A stretch of DNA of 64,000 nt from Piper betle. Its lineage: Eukaryota > Streptophyta > Magnoliopsida > Piperales > Piperaceae. The DNA is taken from NCBI GenBank assembly GCA_033002965.1, contig JAURVB010014466.1:42567-106566 (forward strand). Reading direction: 5' to 3'. The notes below the pieces were generated by a model. That model ran no database searches and was not told the origin of the DNA. It saw only the letters and a list, made by a program, of their open reading frames with translations. Each line of letters opens with the position of its first letter. The first letter of the stretch is position 1. This document shows positions 48,194-60,661 of the stretch, in pieces. The translations under genes and the position numbers were made by a program.

Positions 48194-49243
48194 CGGCCTT
48201 GCTGTTTGTTTGTACCTGGGTTTATTCGAGGCAGGACTCATGGATCGATCGATTTGACTGGTCTTAACTGCCCGATCTGACTGTTCATATGCAAAACGTT
48301 TGGAGGCAACAAAATGCTAAGCTCTGCGGTCCTACCAAAATGGTGTGTGACACATGCTTTCTCTCCTCTCCTTGCTGCTCTTTCTCCTCTCTTTCTCTTC
48401 ATAGCTAATTGAATGTTGTTGGGGGAGTGCATTATGATCAAAAGAGAGGTCTGATCTGATTTGTATTGACTGAATCTTTTTGATAATTGGTTCGTTTCTT
48501 ATATTTTGTTTGGCTCTGGTTTCCACAGAGGGAATCATATTCCAGGACTTAAAAAATAAGGTTTTTATATATTCAAGCCGAAATTAACGTGAGATTAACC
48601 GAACAGTTGGTGCATACATGCTAATGCTGACAGGTCTTGGCAGACATATTAATAAGCTTAATGAGAAAATAACATCTGAATATCTAAGTTTAATGCTTCA
48701 ACTTATTGTTTTTCTTTGCAGCGCGCAACAAGATTGATTTTGGCTTTTTAATAATCATATGAAGAAGTTTCCATTATTAATTAAACTTTCAATGCTAGAA
48801 ACCGGGCTTACACTTCAAAGATAAAGCCTAATCCTAGTTGAGTTAGCTTTTCCAGTACTATTTTATTACTTAATGAATTGAGTTTTACTTTGAAGGTAAA
48901 TACTGTAAAACAATTAGGGACATGTGGTGAAGTCTGATAAGTTTTCCTTTGTATAATTTATTAAGGATTGATGTTTTTAAAAGGTTACTGAATTTAAGGA
49001 ACACAGGGGACTCAACAATATCGTACGACTTCACATAAAGAAGGTTGAATGTTCAGACTGGGAACTGATTAGAATTCCTGCGAGGTAAATTCAGATCTGA
49101 TCTTTTAGCCTCTGTGTATAGGTGTTAGCATGTTCACAATTGTGCAGGTTTCTTTTCCATTGTTTGTTTCTACTACTCCCTATTTGGTTCTGGCTGTGCT
49201 TTTGTTTGCTGATTATATATTTTCTAGTGATGACGGTCTGGTT

Positions 49244-49755
49244 TGTAAAACGTAGCTTCGGGTTATAGTTTTACCTGCTTGTAGTTTTACCTAGTTTGGG
49301 TCAATCTTGAGTCGGTTCGAGCTCCAACCAGACCAACTTTCAGATCATGAGTATGAGGCTCAGATGACCATATGAACATGTTATGGTAGTTAAGTATGTC
49401 TCATATGCAAATAATAGTTTGAGATAGGCTAGAGCAAAATATGAGTTATCATTGTATATAAGAGGTATATACACAAATGATTTTTATTGGTTAGCCAAAG
49501 TTGTAGGCCTAAACTTAGGTCGTAACAGGGTTTAGTATCTATTTTGGATTTTCAAGGTATCTCTTTTACATGTATCATATGGATTTTGAATCAATGGATT
49601 GTGCCCTTGTGGGCCTAACTTGAGTGAGTTGTAGGTTTTTATCCGATTGAGTTGAGGATTCGATAGCCATTTAGCCTTTTTGTCTCAATTTCCACCTATA
49701 AAGTCAGTTTTAGGATTTGTGTCAGTTTTGACTTTGAACGGTCTCGTTCCGATCT

Positions 49756-49793
<38 letters not shown>

Positions 49794-52700
49794 CATATAC
49801 CTATAAGTAGGCCCCACTAGGCCATAAGTTGTTGGATGTTCGGATTGTGCCATGTGGCAAGATTTGAGCTGTACATGTCAGCCCTAACTTCACTGTATTA
49901 ATTTCCAGAGATTTTCCATGATTTTTAGAGTTTACACCTCTAAAGCCGCCACCACTTCGGCTCGCCCCTGGCCATTGGACCGGCACCCGAAGGACCACCT
50001 CACGATAGGCTTTCCATTTGTACCACTCACAACCACCAGCGCCATCAGAGTCGTCGTTGACAATAGACTCCACTGCCGATGCCTCCACCACCCTTTCAGG
50101 CTATTTTCCGGTGCTGACGAGCCACCTCCGTCGTGGCCACGATTGCCTCCGGCAATGCCGCCGTAGCACCTGTGGCGATTTCACCCATTTTTTTGACCGC
50201 TTTCCAACCAGCCAGCGGCCGGGCTCTGCCGATCTCCATCACCATCATCTTCCTTGTCGTTAGGGCTGTCGATCTCGACCTCCCTAACGACGTCGTATGC
50301 GTTTTCTGGCGACGAGCACCGCTTGCCTCGTTGGACCCGTGTACCCACGTTTGAGTCTTCTTGCCTTTGTTCACGTCTGATTCATGTTCACCCGTCGTGT
50401 CCACCTGCTTGCCCATGTTCGTGTTTGTGTTCAGCAGCCCAGACCAGCCCAGCCCACCAATTTATCTGACCCAAACCGAGTTAGCCTGGCCGACCCGGGT
50501 CGGTTAAGCGGGTTAACCTAGTTCATCTCATTTTCGACCGTTTTTCAACCGTTTTATGTAATTCGAGAACCCTTACATTAGTTTAGATGTATATTCACAT
50601 TATTTAGCATATTTTGATGTTATGATTTTATTTATTTATTCATTAATTTTTATTCTTTTTATTTAGATATTTGTATATGATGCGTGCTTATGTGATGATT
50701 TATTATTATTTTTTATATATTTTGTAAAACTCATGACTCAAGTCATGACTTTATACGCGCAAATCAATCGGTTTAGCCGTCGGTCGGAGTCGAGTCAGTT
50801 TACGAACACGTGCGCCGAGCCGAGGCCGACCGTGTGTTATGAGCTATGAGGGTCAAGTATACCTGAGTGTATGATGATAACGTTAATAACACAACAGGAA
50901 AATAATTTGTCAGAATATGCGACAGTATTATTGTTTATTATTTCATGCATTAGACCGTAGAAATTAGAATTAAGATGTTTATTGTGCTAGGATGTGTTAG
51001 ATAGGATTTTGGGTGGGTTAGTAGGTTAGAACATGTTAGTTTATTTATTTGAGCATATTTTTAATTTATAGAATTTTATTTTATCTATTTGATATTTTTT
51101 TGAATTTAATTATTAATATTGACTCAAGGTGAGAGCGAGTCAAGTTTTAATTACAAGATTGCCCCCGCCATTAACTCCGCCTCATCCCCACCCCTTCTTA
51201 TTTCCTTCTCTTCCTCCTTTACTCTCTGTTTTCCACCCTCAATCGTCACCCACTACCGCCAGCATGTGTCACCGCTAGCCATCAACGCCGGCAACGACCT
51301 CTAGCAACCCTTCTTAACCATTTCCTCATCTTGTTCGACCATTCCCCAGCCTGTGCGACGACATGCACGACAACCCATGTTGAAAAGAGGGCCGCCGCTT
51401 GCATGCATGTTCGCCGGTGACTAGCGCCGCCGTCGACCAGTCACGCACCACCTCCGGCCACACAGTTCACCCCCTGGCCAACCTCGACCACCCCTAGCCT
51501 TCTCCCCACTCCCTAGCCGACCCCATAGTTTGTATGCCTTCACCTTAGCTGACCACAACTCACAACTGCCACCTCCGGCGACTAGTCGTTGCGGCCGGCC
51601 AGTGGTTCTGCGACCATGTCGAGCTATCTTCCCCTTCTCAGTGTATCCTTGGGACGGTAGTTACAGCCACCGTCTCCCTCCTCACTGCACCGGCAACCGC
51701 GACCATTGCCACCGTCGTCGAGTAATCGCCAACCTACGTATAAAACTTTAATTCTTATTTCATTTTTATATATGATTGACCATCATCATCATGTACATCA
51801 TTTTAATAATATTCATAGATTTGATTGTGTACTAATATTAGTTCAAAAATTATGAGGAATAATTGATTTGTGAATTAGAAATATGTGCATGTCCATATTG
51901 ATGTTAATTAAGGTTAGATAATTAGACTTGTGAATTACACATCTAGTTCTAATAATTAAATTGTTATGATTAAGTATTAGTTTCATTATTAAGAGGGATT
52001 ATGATCTTTAGCTAGTTAGTTGATATGTTTAAAATACATAGTAACAAAGTTGTGATGCTGATGACATGATCACCTAGGAATATAGATTTATATAACATGA
52101 TTGTTAGGATTTGTTGGATTGATCAGGATATGCATGCTTACCCTAATGTTGTTTGATTTATCCATCATGTCATTCATACATCAAATGAGAGTACATAGGC
52201 ATTAGAATTTACTCATGTTTGTGTAGGTTCGATGTAGGAGCTTGCTGCATAGGAGCGATACCCCGTTGTGAGCCTCTACCAAGTCTGTTTAGAACTTGTA
52301 CTCTTGATTGTCAATCTATTTTATTGTTGCTTTGGATTGTATGTTGCAGGATATGTTAAGTGGTGATTTAATAGACCCCACTTAACATGGGTCATTTTAC
52401 TAAACAGTTTTCCAGCCTCAAGGATGAGATCCCTCGAGTTTGATTTCGAAAACAAGATCCACCGCAATTATTAAATCCCTTCCCAGGCCTATATAAGATT
52501 TTATCGAGTTTTTAGTGAGATGACAGATGGTGAAACTGACTCTTAAATACCATGAGCAAGTGCACGTGCTAGTCACAACAGGCGCTGGATTAGTGAGAGG
52601 ACTGTTCTATTTTCGAGGGATCCTAATAACCCATATTTTGAGTTCCTCACACCCATAAAAATGTGGGGTTTTAGGGTACTGTTTAGTACAGTGCACGTCC

Positions 52701-54397
52701 GGACATGTGGTTCAAAAGGTACTAAATGTTACTGCCTATCAGAAGAGAAATGAGAAAATGCCTAGATAGGCATCAGACCAATTAGTTTGGGATGTCATCT
52801 AGACTATAGCTCAATGACTCCTCAGTAGTTACCCTTATGAGAGTTCTGTTGGAGTATATGCATGTTTTTTTTATGAGAGTTTGCTCTCATAGACTGGTTA
52901 ATACTAGTTATTTTCTGAACCATTGACAACCTTTGCTAATAGTTTTCTATTATATATATAGGTGAACATCAAATACAACAGGATATGCTAGACTTGACGA
53001 ATAAGCAGTGCATCCTTGCATGCACACTTGCTTGGCGATAGGACATGTAATTGTTATGAAATATTTTGATGATGTTTAATGCGTGGTAAACATGTTTTGT
53101 GAATGAAGTTGGTAATTTTGAAGTTATTAAACTTCCAGCTATGGGAATATAAGTAGTAGATGACTCAAGACTCAACCAGGGATCATGACTTGGAAAATGA
53201 TGCGAAGATAATAGAATGTAATGTTGTGATATGTTTTGCTGTCTATTTATGTGTGTGTGTGTGTATGTGTTGTGATATAATGATGTAGAGGGTGGTTTCC
53301 TTATTCACTTTTAAGGGAAACCCTGTCCGTCTATTTACAAGATTTTCATAATATTTAAATCAATTACGTGTGATTTAGATTTTGGTGTGATTCTTTTATT
53401 CGTCATCTTATCATTCACGTAGCGTCCTGCTTGGTTGTGCATTTTATACATTCATTGTAGCATTCTGGTCATCTTATAACACTTATAATAGATCCTTTCT
53501 GCTTAAGTTCAGGTTGACCAAATTAATTGAATTGAGATTCGGATTGGTCCCCAGTAACATTTCCAGTTCAATTAATAGCAGACCGGATTTGGGGTGTTAT
53601 ATATTTACTTATTAATATTAATTTTATTCATGTTTATTAAATTGTATATATTAATTAATTTATTTATTTAATTATCTATTTGTTCGTTGCATGCATGTTA
53701 TTATTTATTTGTATTTAATTGTGTATTTTGAATTGGATAACTATGATGTTATTCATGATTAATAAAAATTAACTACTTGTTTAATTATTTATTTATTGAA
53801 TGATTATGTATTTATTTATTTAATTATTTATATGTTTACTAACATGAGTATATGTGATATTTATTCGTGTTTAGCCGTGTATTTATATAGTATATGTTAT
53901 TATTATTTTATGACTAGAGTATTGATTACTTTCATATATTTATTATTTATCTATTTATTCACGAGTGTATGTATTTATTTATTTATTATTTGTTATTAGT
54001 TATTTCCTTTATTATGTTTTGATTTGCATGATATATATTTAGTTGTAGGTTTATTTAGTGTTTTTCTTTATTAGGATGTATCGATGATATGAAGACACAC
54101 CACGAACATACATCATATAAAGATGTCAGTATTTTATTTAGCTATGGGCGTCTGAGTTCACCGTATAAAAGACGTCACGCTTGGAACTTAGACTATAAAT
54201 TTGTTAAAACTATTTTCATTTTTTATTGTTATATTCTATTATTGATTTGATTTTTAGATTTGAGGACGTGTTAAATAGCTGTTTTATCAAACCCCATTTA
54301 ACACGGGTTATTTAGACGCATTTTACTTTCATAATTAATAACTCTCGAGGATAATGCTCCTGGAGTCATATTTCGAAAACAAGATCCACGACAAGTT
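49244..54397 (+). mobile_element. Family 2 LTR in unit A, interrupted and truncated
   Basis: Starts tgtaaaacgtagc at 49244 and matches the LTR at 57597 in unit B. The first part is 49244-50722 and the remainder resumes at 53602. The solo LTR 50723-53601 lies between. The LTR is cut off at about 54397, just after the block equivalent to 59795 in unit B, by the duplication junction. It contains a (TA)n tract (about 49759-49790) and a GC-rich part (about 49940-50520) with non-conserved ORFs. Confidence 0.82.
50723..53601 (+). mobile_element. Solo LTR, family 1, nested in the family 2 LTR of unit A
   Basis: Starts tgtaaaactcatg and ends ggggtgttata (terminal CA mutated to TA), about 2.88 kb. It is flanked by perfect 5-bp duplications tattt (50718-50722 and 53602-53606). 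The undisturbed target can be read in unit B near 59075-59090. It carries the hairpin at about 52354-52390 and a (GT)n run near 53251-53270. More diverged from the copies at 19122 and 43200 than these are from each other. Confidence 0.9.
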
Positions 54398-54860
54398 TTT
54401 GAAATGCAGATTTTCTTTACTATTTACACAATAACAATTTCTTTACTATACGGTACGAAGGGAGAGAGAGGGATGAGAGTTCCCTCGACGCGAGGTACAT
54501 CCGTGCGGGAGGAACATGTATAAGAGTGCCCTTTGGACAGTGCAACACGAGAATTCCCGGCTATATGGCCCTGTAATTACTGTTTTTTTGTTTTTAGAAC
54601 AACACTTAATAGTTCCAACCTTATTATCGAAGTAGAATATACAAACAAGCTAAATATATGTGAACAAAAAATATAACATGTTTGAAAACCCAGTCCAACG
54701 ATGAGTAAAATGTGAGATTTGGATTCATGTTTTTTATGCACCAAGATAATAAGACACAGCTAGAACATGGAGGAATTAAGATGAGCATGCAAACAATGCA
54801 GAAGAGATGGTTGAGAGTGATGATCAATGTAGAAGAGACCAAAGATAATGAGGCAAGTGA

Positions 54861-55097
54861 TCAATAAGGGTAGGTCTGGCATTCTGCATCCTTGACACGG
54901 CTCTGATGGAACCTATCAATGAAAGCGGAGGCCTTGCTATCAATGTCCCGCTCTGCAAAGTACCTCCCGTTGTCTTCATCACTATCGCTGTTCCTTCTCC
55001 TCTCTCGCTCCCATGGCCTGTCTGAGTCCTCCCCATCACCTCTCGACTCACCCATGTTGAAGATGCAGCACAAGAACCTCGAGCATGACCAACCCAT
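54861..55097 (-). CDS. Small DUF761-like protein, copy B
   Basis: The tandem duplicate of the gene at 47854, with the same 78-codon frame and one visible amino-acid difference in the acidic/basic stretch (GDGED in place of GDEED). The TATA box (55199-55192) and leader are kept, with a 1-base deletion upstream of the start. Upstream sequence happens to be open, allowing a 128-codon reading from 55247. That start would lie upstream of the TATA box, so I keep the 78-residue model for both copies. Confidence 0.58.
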   Translation of the reverse strand: MGWSCSRFLCCIFNMGESRGDGEDSDRPWERERRRNSDSDEDNGRYFAERDIDSKASAFIDRFHQSRVKDAECQTYPY

Positions 55098-55191
55098 TAC
55101 CAGCTTTTCTGTAATCCTCCCTCTGAGCCCACAAGAACAACTACGTATATGCAGGTATGTGGCTGATGGTTGTGTTAAACCAGAGTTCAAG

Positions 55192-55199
55192 TATTTATA
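55192..55199 (-). promoter_or_regulatory. TATA box of the small gene, copy B
   Basis: Same tataaata box and flanks as at 48186-48193. Confidence 0.58.
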
Positions 55200-55555
55200 C
55201 GGCCTTGCTGTTTGTTTGTACCTGGGTTTATTCGAGGCAGGACTCATGGATCGATCGATTTGACTGGTCTTAACTGCCCGATCTGACTGTTCATATGCAA
55301 AACGTTTGGAGGCAACAAAATGCTAAGTCTCTGCTGTCCTACCAAAATGGTGTGTGACACATGCTTTCTCTCCTCTCCTTGCCGCTCTTTCTCCTCTCTT
55401 TCTCTTCATAGCTAATTGAATGTTGTTGGGGGGAATGCATTATGATCAAAAGCGAGGTCTGATCTGATTCGTATTGACTGCATCTTTTTTATAATCGGTT
55501 CATTTCTTATATTTTGTTTGGCTCTGGTTTCCACAGAGAAAGGGAATCGTATTCC

Positions 55556-56925
55556 CTGCCGTGGAACCTGGTAAATTCTCGTCGAACAGTAGACTTAGAC
55601 TATGTTGTGTGACCAGGCATTTGCCATCAGATCTTTTAATAGCTATGAATCTACGAATATATGTAAGAAGTATGGGCAAGAGACCCATCCATCAAGAGAA
55701 ACATAATCTTACAATTGCCAATTATAATGTATACTCAAAACCGAGATCAAGTTCGGTTGTTCAAAGCATAATTTTAGATACTATATTGTATCACACCCTG
55801 AGCACCGCGAAGTCTTTAAATTTAGGGTTTAAGTTTTTGTACCATTTAATTGGTATTTATTTTTTAATAGGAAATTTTCATAAAATCAGACATTTTTTTG
55901 AAAAATTCAGTAATTTAATCGATATTTAAAAAATATTAATGATAAAATATATTTTTTAAAATTTAATAAAATATTTTATTTATAATTTTAAAATATAGTT
56001 CAATCAAATTTGATCCAGTTTAACAAAACATACCTCATACTACCTAAAGATAGAGCATGATCAGTGATACAATATTTAAAATATAGTTCAAAGCTCTTAA
56101 TGGGAAAAAAATTAATTTGAAGCTCAACTCAATGTCAGATGAAACCGGTCTAAACTTCATCCTACCTAACTCAAATTACACTGAGTTTTGGACCCGGTGT
56201 ATATTAGATTTTATTTTATTAATTTAATAAAAATATATAAAAAACATACCATAATAACAGTTTTAAATAAAAATATGCTTGATTGTATTATTTTATAAAC
56301 ATAATTCCACCAATGTAACATATCTTGACTTTTAAAATAGAATTTTAGCATAAATTATAAAAAAAGCATATTAGCAAGTATAAATCAAACTAGTTCAAGT
56401 GTGGCTGAGCAAATTTTGGCCCAAACCGAAATAACAGAGCAAACTAAATTGAAATTGTTGATTCAGTTCGATTAATATTAAAATTTGGTTAAGTTCATTT
56501 TATAATTTTGATAAATTTTTAGGTGCGGAGAATCTTGAAACATGATCGAACTGAAATTTACCATACAGTTCCCTACTACGGCATTGTCAAAAATCTTGTT
56601 TGTGGACTGAATCTTTTGCTTACAAGATGCTATCATATTCTTGCAGTTGATCTACTCAGTTTATGGCTGAGCCCAAGGATGGTTTTGTACTCCTTGTTTG
56701 AGTTCCCCAGATTTGAGGTTAGTTGCTTTAATTTTTTGGGTCAAACATTATAGAAGAATTTGAATGAATGATATATGCTAGCCAATTTTACTTTTTTGAC
56801 TTGACAAATTACTGATTACTCCTTGGTCATTATTGTTTCTCCAAGGAATGAGTTGCTCACTTTTGCCCCGTGTTGAGTAGTCGGTGTTGGGCATTTTGGA
56901 TTCAAGGAATAAGATTTTCTTATTA
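55556..56925. other. Segment present only in unit B
   Basis: About 1.37 kb, AT-rich, between sequences that are adjacent in unit A. I see no terminal repeats and no clear target duplication at the edges. A short open stretch (56523-56753) has no recognised domain. It may be an insertion in B or a deletion in A. Confidence 0.6.
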
Positions 56926-57596
56926 GTATATATATACAAGTTGTCAGTTACCCCCAAAATTGATGTAAGATTAACCCAATAGTTGGTGCATACATGCTAA
57001 TACTGACAGGTCTTGGCATACATATTTGGAAGCTTAATGAGAAAAATAATATCTGAATATCTAAGTTTGATGCTTCAACTAATTGTTTTTCTTTGTGGCA
57101 CGCAACAAGATAGATTTTGGCTTTTTAGTAATAATATGAAGAAGTTTCCATTATTGAAACTGTGCTTACACTTTAAAGATAAAGCTTAATTCTACTTGAC
57201 TTAACTTCTTCAGTACTATTATAATACTTAATGAATTGAGTTTTACTTTGAAGGTAAATACTGTAAACAATTAGGGACGTGTGGTGAATTCTGATGAATT
57301 TTCCTTTGTATAATTTAATAAGGATTGATGTTTTTAAAAGCTTACTGAATTTAAGGAACACAGGGGACTCAACAATATCGTACGACTTCATAGAAGGTTG
57401 AATGTTCAGACAGGGAACTGATTAGAATTCCTCCGAGGTACATTCAGATCTGATCTTCTTGCCTCTGTGTATAGGTGTTAGCGTGTTCACAATTGTGCGG
57501 GTTTCTTTTCCATTGTTTGTTTCTACTACTCTCTCTTTGGTTCTGGTTGTGCTTTGGTCCGCTGATTATACATTTTCTAGTGATAGCTGTTTGGCT

Positions 57597-59117
57597 TGTA
57601 AAATGCAGCTTTGGGTTAGGGTTTTACCCGCTTATAGTTTTATCCAATTCGGGTTAGCTTTGAGTTGGTTTAAGCAAGTTTGAACCAGACTAGTTTTCAT
57701 ATCATGAGTATGGGGCCCAGATGGCCGTATGAATATATTATGGTGGCTGAGTATGTCTGGCGTATAGATGATGGCTTGAGATAGGCTACAACAGAACATG
57801 ACTTATCATTGTATACACAAGGTATACAAATAATTTTTATAGGTTAGTCAGGCCTAAATTTAGGTCATTGCAACTTTTAGTATCCATTTGGGATTTTTAA
57901 GGTATCACCTTTGCATGCATTATAGAGATTTTGGATCATCGGATTGTGCCCCCATGGGCCCAACTTGAATGAGTCATAGCTTTTTGCCCGATTGAGTTGG
58001 GGATTTGATACTTATTTAGGTTTCTTTTCTGAATTCTTGCATATAGAGCCACTTTTAGGGCTCGAATCAATTTTGATTTTGAACGGTCTCGGTCCAAGCT
58101 TTCCGTCCATATAAATATTGTATATACTTATAGGTGGGCCTCACTAGGCCACGAGTTGTCGGACATATGCCACATGGCAAGATCAGAGCCGTCCACACCA
58201 GCCCTAGCTTCACCGTGTTGTTTTCCAGAGATTTCTCACAATTTTCAAAGTTTACACTTCGGCTCGCCGCTAGCAAGTCTTCGGCTCCCCCTCGGCCACC
58301 GGACCAGCACCCCTATGACCACCTTGCGACAAGCTTTCCATTTGTGCCACTCATGATCATCGGCGCTACCGCAGTCACCGCCGCCGACGAAGTTATTGTA
58401 GCCATTTTCCATTGCTGCCACCACCCTTTTGGGCCATTTTTCGGCACCAACAAGCCTCCTCTAGCCAGTCCAACCACCCAGATAGATTACCTTCATCGAA
58501 ATCTTCATTTTGAGACCACCCTTGACCATTGTGGTTGCACCCATGGTGAATCCGCCCCTTTTTTTGCCATTTTGTTGGCCAACCAGCAGTCAGAGTCTGC
58601 CGATCACCACCACCATCTTCTTCCTCGCCGTTAGGGCTGTCGATCCTGACCGGCAGCAGACGAGATCCCCTGCCCCTTCGGACCATTATACCTGCGTTTG
58701 AGTCCACTTGCCCTTGTCGCGTCTGCCGGCCCGAGTCATGTTCACCCGTTCATGTCCACCTGCTTGCCCGTGTCCGTGTCTATATCTAGTAGTCCAGACC
58801 AACCTAGCCGACCCAGCTCACCGGCTTGTCTGACCCAGACTTAGTTAACCCTGCTGAACCCGGTGTGGTTCAGTGAATTAACTTGGTTCAACTCATTTTT
58901 TATCGTTTTTCGACCGTTTTTGGTAATTTGAGAACCCCTACATTAATTTAGATGCATATTCGCATTATTTAGCATATTTTGATGTTATGATTTTATTTAT
59001 TTATTTATTTATTCTTTTATTTCGATGCTTATCGTATATGATGAGTGCTTATGTGATGAGTTATTATTATTTTTTATATATTTACTTATTAATATTAATT
59101 TTATTCATTCTTATTAA

Positions 59118-59163
<46 letters not shown>

Positions 59164-60661
59164 CTCTATTTGTTTGTTGCATGTATGTTATTATTTATTT
59201 GTATTTTGAATTGGATAGTTATGATGACTAACACGAGTAGATATGATATTTACTCGTCTTTAGTCGTGTATTTATATAGTATATGTAATTATTATTTTAT
59301 GATTAGAGTATTGATTATTTTCATATATTTATTATTTATCTAATTATTCATGAGTGTATGTATATATTTATTTATTATTTTTATTAGTTATTTCCTTTAT
59401 TATGTTTCGATTTGCGTGATGTCTATTTAGTTGTATGTTTATTTAGTGGTTTTTTTATTAGGATAAACTGATGATGTGAGCTCACACTACGAACATGCAT
59501 CATATAGAGATATCAGTATTTTACTTAGCAATGGGTTTTGATGTAAGTCTCAGACTCCGAGCTCACCGTATAAAACGCCTCACGCTTGGAGCTTGGACCA
59601 CAGGTCCGTTAGGACTATTTTTATTTTTTATCGTTTTATTCTATTGCTCATTTGATTTCTAGATCGCAGGACATGTTAAGTAGTTGTTTTATTGAACCTC
59701 ATTTAACACGGACCATTTAGACGTATTTTATTTCTGTAATTAATAAATAACCTTCGAGGATGAGACTTCTCAAGTCTGATTTCAAAAATAAGATCCACCA
59801 CAAGTTGTCTTTGGGCTTATTATATAAATCCTTTCCTAGGTCTATATATAATTTTCTCGAGCTTTTCAGTGAGATGTGAGACAGGCGAAAACCGACAACC
59901 GCGTCTTCAGATAGGGTGCATGTTTGTCAAAACGGCCTCTGGATTTGGTGAGTGTTCGCTCTATTCTCAAGGGATCCTTACAACTCCACCTTTGAGTTCC
60001 TCAAACCTGAAGAAGTGTGGAGGTTTACAGGTACTGCAATACCGTACATGTCTAAACCTGTGGGTTCAAAGGGTAGTGAAGGCACATGCTTCAGAGTACT
60101 TGGCCTTTGTGGGTTCAAAGGATATAGAGGATGTAGAGGGCTGAAAGAAAAAAGTGATGTTCCCGCATAAGGGATGGTTTTTAAAGTTGACAAAGTATGA
60201 GATGAGTAACAAAGGGGATGCTGTCGTGAGAGGTCGATGGCTCTTAATTAACACCCTTATGTGAGATTCTGTGAAGGAGTATATAAATATTTTTATTTAA
60301 CAGGAAGGTCAACTCTCCTGTGCCAGTTTAACTATTAGTTATTTATGGACCAGTAACACTTGTTACTGACGTTTTCCCTATTATATATGTAGGTTTCGTG
60401 ATTCTAAGTTTACTTTGGTGGGAGGATAGATAAACGCTACACGCACTTGAGCTCAATACAGTAGTTTTCTTTTACACTTTTACTTATATTCGATGTATTT
60501 TTGACACGTATTTAGCGATGTCTTTCATTTTCTTGACGCCAAGCAAGTTGCTTTGATCTATATTATTGATCGAGTTTTGCAAACTAATTGCTTGAGACAT
60601 GACTCGACTTGATCACGACATTTTTAATCCGGTTCTTAAGTGAACTGAAATCGGTGTCACA
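57597..60661 (+). mobile_element. Family 2 long LTR (5' LTR of a decayed element)
   Basis: Starts tgtaaaatgcag and ends ggtgtcaca, about 3.07 kb, and is followed at once by a Met-tRNA-type primer-binding site, so this is a 5' LTR. It contains a GC-rich part (about 58200-58860), a (TA)n tract (about 59119-59158), the hairpin (about 59668-59706), a TATA-like box (59819-59828), and a block around 59985-60110 shared with family 1. The last hairpin is at 60351-60368. The related terminal and internal blocks show that families 1 and 2 are one lineage. Confidence 0.85.

Larger units (their letters stand above)
47435..54397. repeat. Segmental duplication, unit A
   Basis: Sequence from about 47435 matches that from about 54399 closely through the small gene (to about 48545), and resumes at 48560-49243 against 56930-57596. 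Both units then continue into the same second-type LTR (49244 and 57597). Unit A ends at about 54397 inside that LTR, where the tgaaatgc start of unit B is joined directly. Unit A contains a solo LTR (50723-53601) that unit B lacks. Confidence 0.88.
54398..60661. repeat. Segmental duplication, unit B
   Basis: Starts at the junction near 54397. It holds the second small gene, a segment of about 1.37 kb absent from unit A (55556-56925), then sequence matching 48560-49243, then the complete family 2 LTR (57597-60661). It has an extra stretch of about 45 bp near 54484-54530 not present in unit A. Confidence 0.86.

Noticed and set aside
48238..48538. ORFs upstream of the small gene on the minus strand
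   Set aside because: They lie in the promoter region, are not kept in the duplicate, and have no domain.
55098..55247. 128-residue version of the small gene in unit B
   Set aside because: Its start would lie upstream of the conserved TATA box and the extension is not open in unit A.
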